Assembly (NCBI RefSeq): GCF_029269745.1
Contig: NZ_JARJHT010000001.1
Span: forward strand, 1,488,001-1,552,000
From: Polluticoccus soli
Lineage (GTDB): Bacteria > Bacteroidota > Bacteroidia > Chitinophagales > Chitinophagaceae
Reading direction: 5' to 3'
Length of the DNA stretch: 64,000 nt
Each line of letters opens with the position of its first letter. Position 1 is the stretch's first letter. Shown one piece after another: positions 1 through 7,794 of this stretch. Below the pieces are notes generated by a model that saw nothing but the letters and a program-made list of their open reading frames with translations, had not been told where the DNA came from and made no database searches. A program made the translations under genes and the position numbers.

Positions 1-616
1 TCACGCTGTTCACTATCCGAAAGACCATTACTGCAACCTCATCAAACATACGCAATAACCTGTCTGTTAGCGCAACTGTCAACGTATTGATGGTAAGCGT
101 TACCATCATCAGAAATCCTATCCCGATTATAAGCGAAAAAGAAAGCAGCCTGTTCTTCAAAAACTTCAGCCAGCTCTTTTTAGGCTTTGCCTTTATCGAC
201 CATATAAAATTGACTGACTCTTGTATATCGGCAAATACGCCCGTCGCGCCGAATATCAGCACTACGATACCAATAACACTGAACTTGGCAGCAGACCCGC
301 TGCGCATATTATTTATGATGCTGAGTATTTGCGTAGCGGCTTCACTCCCCACTAAGGTTTTTACCTGGAAATATATCTTATCGGTCACTTCGGCCTGCTC
401 AAAGAATAAGCCGGCAAAAGACACGACCACCAGCAATAATGGACCGATAGCAAATACCGTATAGTAAGCCAATGACGCGCTTAGCTTTACCACATTGTCA
501 TCTACACATTCATGTCCTGCCTCGACAAGTAACTTGAAATATTTTTTGATCATACCGTGAAAGACGTCTGTATCAGCAGTATGAAAGCTTATGCCAACAG
601 GATGGCGCGCACTCAT
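1..616 (-). CDS. YihY/virulence factor BrkB family membrane protein, 3' end cut by window edge
   Basis: A minus-strand frame stays open from the ATG at 616 to the left edge (about 205 codons), so the C-terminus is missing. It has the signature of the BrkB/YihY family of polytopic inner-membrane proteins: KLSASLAYYTVFAIGPLLLVVV for the first conserved helix, then GATGVFADIQESVNFIW, then a third hydrophobic stretch LIIGIGFLMMVTLTINTL. The family is often annotated as ribonuclease BN, but it is a membrane protein of uncertain function. An alternative ATG at 553 (MIKKYFK) leaves a 22-residue lead before the conserved helix, which may be the real start. It is transcribed divergently from the DUF6496 gene. 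Confidence 0.88.
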   Translation of the reverse strand, partial: MSARHPVGISFHTADTDVFHGMIKKYFKLLVEAGHECVDDNVVKLSASLAYYTVFAIGPLLLVVVSFAGLFFEQAEVTDKIYFQVKTLVGSEAATQILSIINNMRSGSAAKFSVIGIVVLIFGATGVFADIQESVNFIWSIKAKPKKSWLKFLKNRLLSFSLIIGIGFLMMVTLTINTLTVALTDRLLRMFDEVAVMVFRIVNSV

Positions 617-767
617 TTTCAATAGAATATGCCCGGCGGTATTAGTTCCATGTGTAAATTATTCCTCAGCGGTTGTTTATGTTTCAGAGAAAAAACAAAG
701 TGTAATGGTCTGATTTTTTTGCGCACATATTGGGACTGTATTTATTTAACCCATAAAACATACAATC

Positions 768-1496
768 ATGGCTCGTAAGTATTCTCCCAAAGCCTCGAAA
801 AAGGTGGAGGACGTGATGCATGAAATGAAAAAGGGCAAGCTGAAAAGCGGCCGCTCGGGCAAAAAAGTGACCAGCCGTAAACAGGCAGTAGCCATCGGCT
901 TATCAGAAGCACGTAAAGCCGGCGCCAAAGTACCGAAGAAAGCTGCCGCCAAGAAGAAAACTGCTGCTAAAAAGACAGCAAAGAAAAAAACGGCAACTAA
1001 ACGGCCATTGTTAAGGAAGACCGCTACAAAGAAAACCACTGCAAGAAAAAAAGTAGCGCCTAAAAAAGCAGCAGCTAAGAAAAAATCACTAAGATCAACT
1101 CCTGCTAAGAAGACAGCAAGCCGTAAACGAACTACAGCAAAAAGGGCAACAGTTCGCAGGAATGCAGGCGCTAAGAAAACTGTAGCTCCTAAAAAAACGG
1201 CGGCTCGAAAAAAAGCAGCAACTAAAAAGGTAGCTGCTAAGAAAAAGTCTCTGAAAAGAACGGCTTCTAAGAAAACAGCAGTTAAAAAGACGACGGCAAG
1301 AAAAAAAGCAGCTCCTAAAAAAGCAGCTGCGAAAAAGAAATCGCTGAAGAAAACTGCTTCTAAGAAAACAGTAAGTCGTAAACGGGCAACAGCAAAAAGG
1401 TCGACTGTTAGAAATGCAGGGCCTAAGAAAACTGCGGCCAAAAAGACGACGCGAAAAAAAGCAACAGCTAAAAGATCAACGAAGAAGTCTAAATAA
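768..1496 (+). CDS. DUF6496 protein with long lysine/alanine-rich histone H1-like tail
   Basis: This 242-residue protein has two parts. Residues 1-57 match the small DUF6496 family (KVEDVMHEMKKGKLKSG, then KQAVAIGLSEARKAG). Residues 58-242 are almost only Lys, Ala, Thr, Arg and Ser in AKK/KKT/RKK patterns, like the C-terminal tail of eukaryotic histone H1 and bacterial H1-like nucleoid proteins. The tail repeats internally: residues 89-137 recur nearly intact at 174-221, with a partial copy around 143-170. Nucleic-acid binding is inferred from charge. The first ATG gives the family's usual N-terminus. A strong terminator follows the stop codon. The antisense frame is open only because Lys codons read backwards give no stops. 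Confidence 0.85.
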   Translation: MARKYSPKASKKVEDVMHEMKKGKLKSGRSGKKVTSRKQAVAIGLSEARKAGAKVPKKAAAKKKTAAKKTAKKKTATKRPLLRKTATKKTTARKKVAPKKAAAKKKSLRSTPAKKTASRKRTTAKRATVRRNAGAKKTVAPKKTAARKKAATKKVAAKKKSLKRTASKKTAVKKTTARKKAAPKKAAAKKKSLKKTASKKTVSRKRATAKRSTVRNAGPKKTAAKKTTRKKATAKRSTKKSK

Positions 1497-1500
1497 CACG

Positions 1501-1531
1501 AAAGCCTGCAGTTTGCAGGCTTTCTCTTTTA
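1501..1531 (+). terminator. Rho-independent terminator after the DUF6496/H1-like gene
   Basis: A perfect 10-bp stem (1501-1510 with 1514-1523) around a 3-base loop is followed by a T-rich tail. It lies 4 bases after the stop codon and abuts the stop codon of the convergent aldo/keto reductase gene. Confidence 0.85.
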
Positions 1532-2518
1532 GTATTGCGGGCTCACCGGTTTGGTGGCCATGATCTCATCTATTTTGGTCATTACCTCGGGAGTAAGTTT
1601 TGGTAGCAGCTCCAGCGCTTCGAGGTTTTGCTTCAACTGTTCTTCTTTAGTAGCACCAAGAATTGCCGTGGTCACATTAGGATTCCGGACGCACCAGGCA
1701 ATGGATAACGCTGAAAGATTGGTACCGAGCTCATTGGCAAATGAGCCCAGCTGCTTCACGCGTTGTATGCGCTCTTCGCTCAGCGTGCGGTCTTTCAACC
1801 AGTCGAAGCCTTCGAGCGCAAGACGTGAGTCTGCAGGAACGCCATCATTGTATTTCCCGGTTAGCAGGCCTGAAGCCAGGGGACTCCAGATAGTAGTGCC
1901 CATTCCAATATTTTTGATGATGGTGGAGTAGTCTACTTCCATCTTGTAGCGTTCAAACAGGTTGTACTGTGGTTGCTCTACCGCAGGGCCTATAAGACGA
2001 TACTCACGAGCCACCATATGCGCTTCCATGATCTCTGCTCCACTCCATTCGCTGGTACCCCAGTACAATATCTTGCCTTGTTGTATCAGTGTATTCATGG
2101 TCCATACTACTTCTTCTATAGGCACATTCTTATCAGGGCGATGACAGAAGAATATATCGAGATAGTCGAGCTGCAGTCGCTGAAGCGCTTCTTCGCAGGC
2201 CTCAATAAGATGCTTGCGGCTGAGGCCTGTCTGATTAGGTTTGTTCTTATCTCCGCGCCACCCGAAGAAAGCTTTGCTCGATACTATATACGACGAGCGC
2301 TCCCAGTTCTTCGATTTCAACACACGCCCCATCATTTTCTCAGATTCGCCACGAGCGTACACTTCAGCATTGTCAAAGAAGTTGACACCATTGTCGTAAG
2401 CTATGCCCATAAGCCTGTCAGAAATTCCGTCATCTATCTGTTTGGCAAATGTTACCCACGATCCGAAAGAAAGCACGCTGAGCTGTAAGCCGGTTTTACC
2501 CATTCTCCTGTATTCCAT
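1529..2518 (-). CDS. Aldo/keto reductase, potassium-channel beta-subunit-like family
   Basis: A 329-residue NADPH-dependent oxidoreductase with a TIM-barrel fold. The catalytic tetrad is visible: Asp49 and Tyr54 in FFDNAEVYARGESE, Lys82 in SSKAF and His126 in CHRPD. The C-terminal AILGATKEEQLKQNLEA segment is the cofactor-phosphate site. The overall pattern (RRMGKTGLQLSVLSFGSW, EYRLIGPAVEQPQYNLFER) is that of the AKR group related to voltage-gated potassium channel beta subunits and E. coli YghZ. The substrate cannot be read from sequence. It is a single gene, separated by a terminator from the DUF1015 gene upstream. A near match to the -7 promoter element (CATATTTG) lies about 30 bases before the ATG. 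Confidence 0.92.
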   Translation of the reverse strand: MEYRRMGKTGLQLSVLSFGSWVTFAKQIDDGISDRLMGIAYDNGVNFFDNAEVYARGESEKMMGRVLKSKNWERSSYIVSSKAFFGWRGDKNKPNQTGLSRKHLIEACEEALQRLQLDYLDIFFCHRPDKNVPIEEVVWTMNTLIQQGKILYWGTSEWSGAEIMEAHMVAREYRLIGPAVEQPQYNLFERYKMEVDYSTIIKNIGMGTTIWSPLASGLLTGKYNDGVPADSRLALEGFDWLKDRTLSEERIQRVKQLGSFANELGTNLSALSIAWCVRNPNVTTAILGATKEEQLKQNLEALELLPKLTPEVMTKIDEIMATKPVSPQY

Positions 2519-2584
2519 AAATATTCTTTTTGCGATTACAAATATGTCCCCGTTTTACGGTTTCAACTATAACGATTGTCTATA

Positions 2585-2612
2585 AACGAAAAAGCGCCTT
2601 TCGGCGCTTTCC
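2585..2612 (-). terminator. Terminator of the DUF502-serC-DUF1015 operon
   Basis: An 8-bp stem (2591-2598 with 2603-2610) with a 4-base loop is followed, reading the minus strand, by a T-run. It lies directly after the DUF1015 stop codon. Confidence 0.85.
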
Positions 2613-2614
2613 TG

Positions 2615-3856
2615 TTAAATAAGATATACTACCAGCCCATCCCTGAGCTTGGGTTCGAACCAGGTACTTTTCGGAGGCATTACGTTACCGCTGTCAGCTA
2701 TAGTGAACAGTTGCTGAATGCTAACCGGGTAGCAAGAAAAAGCCGCAGCCATGTCTTTGCTGTTCACTCGCTTTTCCAATTCACCCAGCCCACGGATACC
2801 GCCCACGAAATCCACACGTTTATCCGTACGCGGATCGTTGATGTTGAGCAGCTTTGATAAAATATTGTTTTGCAGGATGCTTACGTCCAGGATACCGATT
2901 GGGTCGCTGGTAAAAGAGCCAGGCTTTGCCGTAAGCTTATACCATTTGCCGTCCACATACATTCCAAACTCATGCGGTTGCTGTGGTTTAACCTCGGTGT
3001 CCGTTGGTGCGGACACTTCGAAATCTTCCTTCAGCGCTTCAACAAAAGCATCTGCTGTCATACCGTTCAGGTCTTTTACCACGCGGTTGTAATCCAGGAT
3101 GGCCAATTGGCTTGCGGGGAAGATACAGGTAATGAAGTAGTTGAACGATTCATCGCCTGTTACTGACATGCCAGCGTCGCGCAACTCCTGGCAGACTTTG
3201 CCTGCAGAGGCAGCTCGATGGTGGCCATCGGCGATATAGGTAGCGGGCACCTGCTCATCGAACACGCGGGTAAGAGAAGCAACTTTTGCATAGTCGTTTA
3301 CCACCCACAGCGTATGACGTACATTGTCTTCTGCTACGAAATCGTATTCAGGTTCATGATTCTTCTTCCAGTCTTCTATGATCTTGTCCGCATCTTCAGT
3401 GTCGTTGTAAGCAAGGAACACAACGCCGGTTTGGGCGCGGGTGTATTTGATATGGTTGATGCGATCCAGCTCTTTTTCAGGGCGGGTGAACTCGTGCTTT
3501 TTGATAACGCCGGTGAAATAATCGTCGAGTGAAGAACCGCAGATCAACCCAGTTTGCGAACGGCCGTTCATCACTAGTTCGTATATGTAATACACCGGTT
3601 CATCATCCTGGAACAGGACTTTGTCCGCAACAAACTGGTCAAGGTTTTCCTTAGCACGTTCGTACACCTGGGTGCTGTGCACATCTACACTTTCAGGAAG
3701 GTCTATTTCAGAACGGGTAACATGATAAAAATGGTACGGCTCTTTTTTGTATGCACGTGCTTCAGCCACGCTTACTACATCGTAAGGCAGTGTAGCAACT
3801 TTAGGAGCCATTTCTTTTGTTGGCCTTAACCCTTTAAAGGGGATGATCTTTGCCAT
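2615..3856 (-). CDS. DUF1015 family protein
   Basis: A 413-residue soluble protein of the DUF1015 family, recognised by the N-terminal PFKGLRPTKEMAPKVATLPYDVV, the middle KKHEFTRPEKELDRINH and the central ADGHHRAASAGKV motif. The histidine pair in ADGHHR resembles a metal or phosphate site, but no biochemical role is established. The family is often encoded beside serC/serA in Bacteroidota. Here it starts 5 bases after the serC stop codon and is the last gene of the DUF502-serC-DUF1015 operon. This suggests a link with serine or phosphoserine metabolism (inference). Confidence 0.9.
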   Translation of the reverse strand: MAKIIPFKGLRPTKEMAPKVATLPYDVVSVAEARAYKKEPYHFYHVTRSEIDLPESVDVHSTQVYERAKENLDQFVADKVLFQDDEPVYYIYELVMNGRSQTGLICGSSLDDYFTGVIKKHEFTRPEKELDRINHIKYTRAQTGVVFLAYNDTEDADKIIEDWKKNHEPEYDFVAEDNVRHTLWVVNDYAKVASLTRVFDEQVPATYIADGHHRAASAGKVCQELRDAGMSVTGDESFNYFITCIFPASQLAILDYNRVVKDLNGMTADAFVEALKEDFEVSAPTDTEVKPQQPHEFGMYVDGKWYKLTAKPGSFTSDPIGILDVSILQNNILSKLLNINDPRTDKRVDFVGGIRGLGELEKRVNSKDMAAAFSCYPVSIQQLFTIADSGNVMPPKSTWFEPKLRDGLVVYLI

Positions 3857-3861
3857 ATAAA

Positions 3862-4950
3862 CTATCTAGCTTTTAAATATTCGTGTTCGAATTCCTGCAT
3901 CACGCTCACCATCTTTTCTACAGCGGTCAAAGGTATAGCATTGTATAAAGAAACCCTAAAGCTTCCCACATAGCGGTGACCGTCGATACCGGTAATGTTT
4001 TGTTTGCTACAAAACTCAGTGAACGCAGTATCTATCTCTTTATTTTCAGTCCCGAAGCATACGTTCATTTTGCTTCGGTCTTCTTTCTTGATATTGGAAT
4101 GGAAAATTGAATTTCGTTCGATCTCATTGTATAAGAGTGCAGCCTTGCGATTGTTTTCAGTCTCGATCACATCTATACCTTTTTGTTTTATCCATCTTAG
4201 CGTAAGCAACGAGGTATAAACGCCAAATACTGCAGCGGTATTCAACAAAGATCTTGCATCGGCATGAGCCTTGTAGTCCAGCATTGGCGGCAGCTTGCGT
4301 TTTATGTTGCCCAGCAAGTATTTATTCACTGCCACCAGCGTTATCCCCGCCGCACCAATATTTTTTTGCGCCACAGCATAAAACATGGCACAATTGCTAT
4401 AGTCTGTTTTGCGACTGAGAATGTCGCTGCTCATATCGGCGATCAGCGGGACATTTGTTTTCGGGACATTTGGAAACTGCGTACCATATATAGTATTGTT
4501 GGTGGTGAAGTGCAGGTATGAAAGATCCTCCGGTATAGAAGCGGGCCATTCAGGCAGGTGGCGGTAATGATCGCTTTCAGAAGAAGACAGTGTTATGGCA
4601 TTGCCATAGTGGGCAGCGTATTCGGCTGCATTGTGCGCCCAAAATCCACTGTCGATAAAGCCTGCGCTTTCATGCTCTCCCAAAAAGTTCATTGGGATCA
4701 TGGCAAACTGCAGGCGGCCTCCGCCTTGTAGCCATAGTACTTCGTAATCGTCACCCAGGCCGCACAACTCTTTTACCAACGTACGCGATTCATCATTGAT
4801 CGCTTCGAAATATTTTCCCCTGTGTTGCAGCTCCAGGATGGATAATCCTGTATTGTTGTAATTGATGATCGCCTCCGACGCTTCCTGCAATACCTCGGGA
4901 GGCAGGGCAGCAGGGCCTGAGCTGAAATTTATCTTCTTATTTCCGCTCAT
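3862..4950 (-). CDS. serC: Phosphoserine aminotransferase SerC
   Basis: A PLP-dependent enzyme that converts 3-phosphohydroxypyruvate and glutamate to phosphoserine and 2-oxoglutarate, step two of serine synthesis. It is 362 residues, the usual length. Visible landmarks are the N-terminal NFSSGPAALPPEV, the substrate-binding HRGKYFE segment, LQGGGRLQFAMIPMN, and the PLP lysine Lys196 in YAVAQKNIGAAG. The start codon overlaps the end of the DUF502 gene by 14 bases. It has an unusually good Shine-Dalgarno sequence (AGAGGAGG) for this phylum, placed inside the last codons of DUF502, which suggests translational coupling. serA is not adjacent. Confidence 0.96.
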   Translation of the reverse strand: MSGNKKINFSSGPAALPPEVLQEASEAIINYNNTGLSILELQHRGKYFEAINDESRTLVKELCGLGDDYEVLWLQGGGRLQFAMIPMNFLGEHESAGFIDSGFWAHNAAEYAAHYGNAITLSSSESDHYRHLPEWPASIPEDLSYLHFTTNNTIYGTQFPNVPKTNVPLIADMSSDILSRKTDYSNCAMFYAVAQKNIGAAGITLVAVNKYLLGNIKRKLPPMLDYKAHADARSLLNTAAVFGVYTSLLTLRWIKQKGIDVIETENNRKAALLYNEIERNSIFHSNIKKEDRSKMNVCFGTENKEIDTAFTEFCSKQNITGIDGHRYVGSFRVSLYNAIPLTAVEKMVSVMQEFEHEYLKAR

Positions 4951-5527
4951 GTTTTTCCTCCTCTACGCTGGTGATACCACCGCTTACAGCAAACTTCATA
5001 GCCTCGGCAGCAGTCATTTTGGTTACCGCTTTTATGCTCTTTGTTTCCACTATGATCACATACCCGGAAACCGCGTAAGCATGCGGCAGGTATACGGCTA
5101 CTTTATTGGCCATGCCTAAAAAAGCCATATCCTTCTGCGTCATAAATCCGATACGCCATATCTCGGGGTTGTGATTGGTGCACACCCAAACCGGTTTATT
5201 GAAACGCTTCTTATCGCCCACAAACGAGCCCATCACGTCTTTTATGGAAGAGTAGATGTATTTGATACCGGGTATATGCTGCAACAGGTGGTCGAACGCA
5301 TCGAACAACATACGGCCGAGGAAGAACCTTGTACCCATGTAGCCGATAAAAGTCACCAGCGTGATAACAATCAGAAATCCCAACCCTCTTGGCAATACAG
5401 CAATAGGCACCAAAGTATCGATCCTGTCGAACACCACATAGATCACATACCCTGTGATCATGATCGGGCTTAAGATCAGCAAACCCTGCAGAAACGAGCG
5501 AAATAGTACGGTGGCGAGACGACGCAT
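4937..5527 (-). CDS. DUF502 domain-containing membrane protein
   Basis: A 196-residue protein with two predicted transmembrane helices (about residues 14-34 and 48-68), then a soluble domain containing IPGIKYIYSSIKDVMGSF and ending with MTAAEAMKFAVSGGI. These are hallmarks of the DUF502 family found in bacteria and plants (COV-like proteins). The molecular role is unknown. It is the first gene of the operon with serC. An exact -7 element (TAACTTTG, 5548-5555) lies 20 bases before the ATG. Confidence 0.9.
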   Translation of the reverse strand: MRRLATVLFRSFLQGLLILSPIMITGYVIYVVFDRIDTLVPIAVLPRGLGFLIVITLVTFIGYMGTRFFLGRMLFDAFDHLLQHIPGIKYIYSSIKDVMGSFVGDKKRFNKPVWVCTNHNPEIWRIGFMTQKDMAFLGMANKVAVYLPHAYAVSGYVIIVETKSIKAVTKMTAAEAMKFAVSGGITSVEEEKHERK

Positions 5528-5547
5528 TTACAAAAAAATGACTGGCG

Positions 5548-5555
5548 CAAAGTTA
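5548..5555 (-). promoter_or_regulatory. -7 promoter element (TAnnTTTG) for DUF502-serC-DUF1015
   Basis: TAACTTTG reads on the minus strand 20 bases before the DUF502 ATG, an exact match to the Bacteroidota sigma-A -7 consensus. No clear -33 TTTG was found. Confidence 0.65.
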
Positions 5556-5576
5556 CATGATTGATACAGGTAAAAC

Positions 5577-5584
5577 TATATTTG
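5577..5584 (+). promoter_or_regulatory. -7 promoter element for the PagL-like gene
   Basis: TATATTTG lies 26 bases before the ATG at 5611 and inside the longer frame that opens at 5557. This argues for the 5611 start. Confidence 0.6.
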
Positions 5585-5610
5585 TTGCACAGACAAAGAA
5601 TAACCAGGAA

Positions 5611-6738
5611 ATGATGAGGCGCTCGCTGCTACTTGCTTCGGTTTTATATATGATGTCCCTTGGTGTTCAGGCCCAAACAAATGATAAATGGGCAGGAGGG
5701 GGCCTGGACGTCAATATTATAGGTGGCAAAGTGGTGAAGCATACTGCAAAATTCAGGGCAGATGTACCTGACCATTCGGGAGGATTTGAGCTGAATTATG
5801 TGCGGCAAACAGATGGTCGCAAGGACTGGCAACAGCGCAGGAGGTATCCGTTGGTGGGGTTTGGCTTTGCTTATACCAATTACGGTATGGATTCTATCTA
5901 CGGCAAATGCCTGAGTATTTATCCCAATTTACAGATACCCGTTATAAGGGCAGGCAATTTCGAATGGACCTTCAAAGCTGGATTTGGGTTGGGGTACGCG
6001 ACCAAACGATTTGAGCGTTTCGGATCGTGGGACACCCTGAACACCGCCATAGGCAGCCATTTCAACAACTACTCTTACTTCGCCACAGATTTTCGCTACC
6101 ATGTAAATAATAACCTGGACATACAGGCAGGGTTCAATTTTTCGCACATGTCCAATGCGGCTTTCCGCCAGCCAAACCTTGGCATTAACATGTACGGCGC
6201 GCATATTGGAGCAAGGTATTACCCCGTTACCTCACGGCCAGAGCGCATTTCAACAGCATTGACCCCTTTAAAAAACAGGTGGCTGGGACAGATCCGCCTC
6301 GGGATTTCCGGAACAGAGCTTAGTGTGGCAGACGGTCCGTTATATCCAGTGTACCTGGTTTCGGCATATGCCAGCAAGCGCTACCTGAGCAAAAACAAGG
6401 CTTTTGCCGGAATCGACTATTCTTACCATGAGCATATCTACGCCTTTCAGAGGAACAACGAAATAAACGTTGGCAATGAAAAGGCCAATTCATGGAAAGG
6501 AAGCATCTTTTTTGGAAATGAGTTTCTCTACGGCCGCGTCGGGATAATGCTTCAAGTGGGTATTTATTACAAGCAAGCCGTACTCGCTGGCGACCCTTAC
6601 TATGAGAAGTTGGGCGGCAATTTCTATATTATTCAAAGCGAAACAGGCATCCTGAAAGAGCTGTTTGCCAGCGTTCTTCTCAAAACTCACCAAACCCAGG
6701 CAGAACTTGTAGAACTTGGCATCGGCGCCAGCTTCTAG
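5611..6738 (+). CDS. Acyloxyacyl hydrolase / PagL-like outer-membrane lipid A deacylase family protein
   Basis: About 375 residues from the ATG at 5611, chosen because it gives a clean signal peptide (MMRRSLLLASVLYMMSLGVQA) and because a promoter element overlaps the longer frame from 5557. The mature part is rich in alternating aromatic strands, as in beta-barrels. It contains FSHMSNAAF with His179 and Ser181, matching the His/Ser pair of PagL-type lipid A 3-O-deacylases, then QPNLGINMYG. In PagL the catalytic Glu lies 14 residues after the His. Here that position is Asn193, so catalysis is uncertain. The gene shares its last 4 bases (CTAG) with the convergent kdsD, another LPS gene. Confidence 0.72.
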   Translation: MMRRSLLLASVLYMMSLGVQAQTNDKWAGGGLDVNIIGGKVVKHTAKFRADVPDHSGGFELNYVRQTDGRKDWQQRRRYPLVGFGFAYTNYGMDSIYGKCLSIYPNLQIPVIRAGNFEWTFKAGFGLGYATKRFERFGSWDTLNTAIGSHFNNYSYFATDFRYHVNNNLDIQAGFNFSHMSNAAFRQPNLGINMYGAHIGARYYPVTSRPERISTALTPLKNRWLGQIRLGISGTELSVADGPLYPVYLVSAYASKRYLSKNKAFAGIDYSYHEHIYAFQRNNEINVGNEKANSWKGSIFFGNEFLYGRVGIMLQVGIYYKQAVLAGDPYYEKLGGNFYIIQSETGILKELFASVLLKTHQTQAELVELGIGASF

Positions 6739-7703
6739 ATCAACCCTTCGCGGATAAGATCATGCAGATGCAGCATTCCAGTGTACTTGCCTTCATTTGT
6801 TACAATGAGCTGGGTAATGTCGTGCTGGCGCATTATTTCCAGTGCGCTAACCGCGAGTTCAGTTTCCTCAATAGTTTTGGGTCCCCGGGTTAAGATATCC
6901 ACTGCTTTCAGATCTGCCGGACTTGTATCCTTTTCCAGCATACGGCGGATGTCTCCGTCGGTAATGATACCTGCAATATTTCCATCGGCTTCTGTTACTA
7001 CTACAGCCCCAAGGCGTTTGCTGGATATTTCATAGATGGCATCGCGAACGCTGCTGTCAGTTTTTACTTCAGGCTTTTGGTTGGTTTTGCTGAGGTCTCC
7101 AACTCGCAGGTACAACCTTTTGCCCAAGGCACCGCCGGGGTGGAAGCGCGCGAAATCCTGTGCAGAAAAACCTTTCAGGCTCAGCAGGCATACAGCCATG
7201 GCATCGCCCATTACCAACTGCGCGGTTGTACTGGTGGTGGGTGCCAGGTTATTAGGACACGCTTCTTTTTCAACTGTGGTATTAACAAAAAAATCAGCGT
7301 GTGTTGCCAGGTAAGACTGGTCGTTGCCACATATCGCGATAACCGGGTTGCCAAAATTTTTGATGAAAGGTACCAACACTTTTATCTCGGGGCTTTCGCC
7401 GCTTTTAGATATGATGATCACAACGTCATCGGGCTGTATCATGCCCAGGTCGCCGTGTATGGCGTCTGCGGCATGCATAAAGATGGCTGGAGTACCGGTA
7501 GAGTTGAACGTGGCTACGATCTTTTGTGCGATAACCGCACTCTTACCAATACCACTGACCACCACCCGTCCTTTAGAAACATGGATTGCTTCTATGGCAT
7601 TAAGAAAATCTTCATTAATAAAACTCTTCAATTTTGCGACCGAACTGGCTTCCATTTCTATTGTATCCAGCGCCTGTTGCAAAACCGTGTCTTTTGAAAA
7701 CAT
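6735..7703 (-). CDS. kdsD: Arabinose-5-phosphate isomerase (KpsF/GutQ/KdsD family)
   Basis: Interconverts ribulose 5-phosphate and arabinose 5-phosphate, the first committed step to KDO for the lipopolysaccharide inner core. It is 322 residues with an N-terminal SIS sugar-isomerase domain (about 35-170: SGIGKSAVIAQKI, MHAADAIHGDLGM, SKSGES) and two CBS domains (about 205-322: GIITDGDIRRMLEKD, ITQLIVTNEGKYTGMLHLHDL). The length and order are those of KdsD/KpsF. An exact -7 element TAACTTTG lies only 4 bases before the ATG, so the transcript may be nearly leaderless. It is convergent with the PagL-like gene. Confidence 0.93.
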   Translation of the reverse strand: MFSKDTVLQQALDTIEMEASSVAKLKSFINEDFLNAIEAIHVSKGRVVVSGIGKSAVIAQKIVATFNSTGTPAIFMHAADAIHGDLGMIQPDDVVIIISKSGESPEIKVLVPFIKNFGNPVIAICGNDQSYLATHADFFVNTTVEKEACPNNLAPTTSTTAQLVMGDAMAVCLLSLKGFSAQDFARFHPGGALGKRLYLRVGDLSKTNQKPEVKTDSSVRDAIYEISSKRLGAVVVTEADGNIAGIITDGDIRRMLEKDTSPADLKAVDILTRGPKTIEETELAVSALEIMRQHDITQLIVTNEGKYTGMLHLHDLIREGLI

Positions 7704-7707
7704 GGTG

Positions 7708-7715
7708 CAAAGTTA
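7708..7715 (-). promoter_or_regulatory. -7 promoter element for kdsD, next to the start codon
   Basis: TAACTTTG on the minus strand is followed by only CACC and then the kdsD ATG. The transcription start would fall at or within a few bases of the start codon. Confidence 0.65.
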
Positions 7716-7780
7716 GCGCCATGTGCGATATCACACGAAAGTTTTATACTATAACGTTATCCAGCCGTATTTCTTTTCTG

Positions 7781-7788
7781 TATTTTTG
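7781..7788 (+). promoter_or_regulatory. -7 promoter element for lutB
   Basis: TATTTTTG lies 6 bases before the ATG at 7795. The longer in-frame start at 7723 would lie upstream of this promoter and is disfavoured. Confidence 0.6.
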
Positions 7789-7794
7789 ACACGT

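Noticed and set aside
746-1441. 231-codon open frame antisense to the DUF6496/H1-like gene
   Set aside because: Its product is a Phe/Leu/Ala string made by reading Lys codons backwards. The plus-strand frame has a recognisable domain, a terminator and sensible codons.
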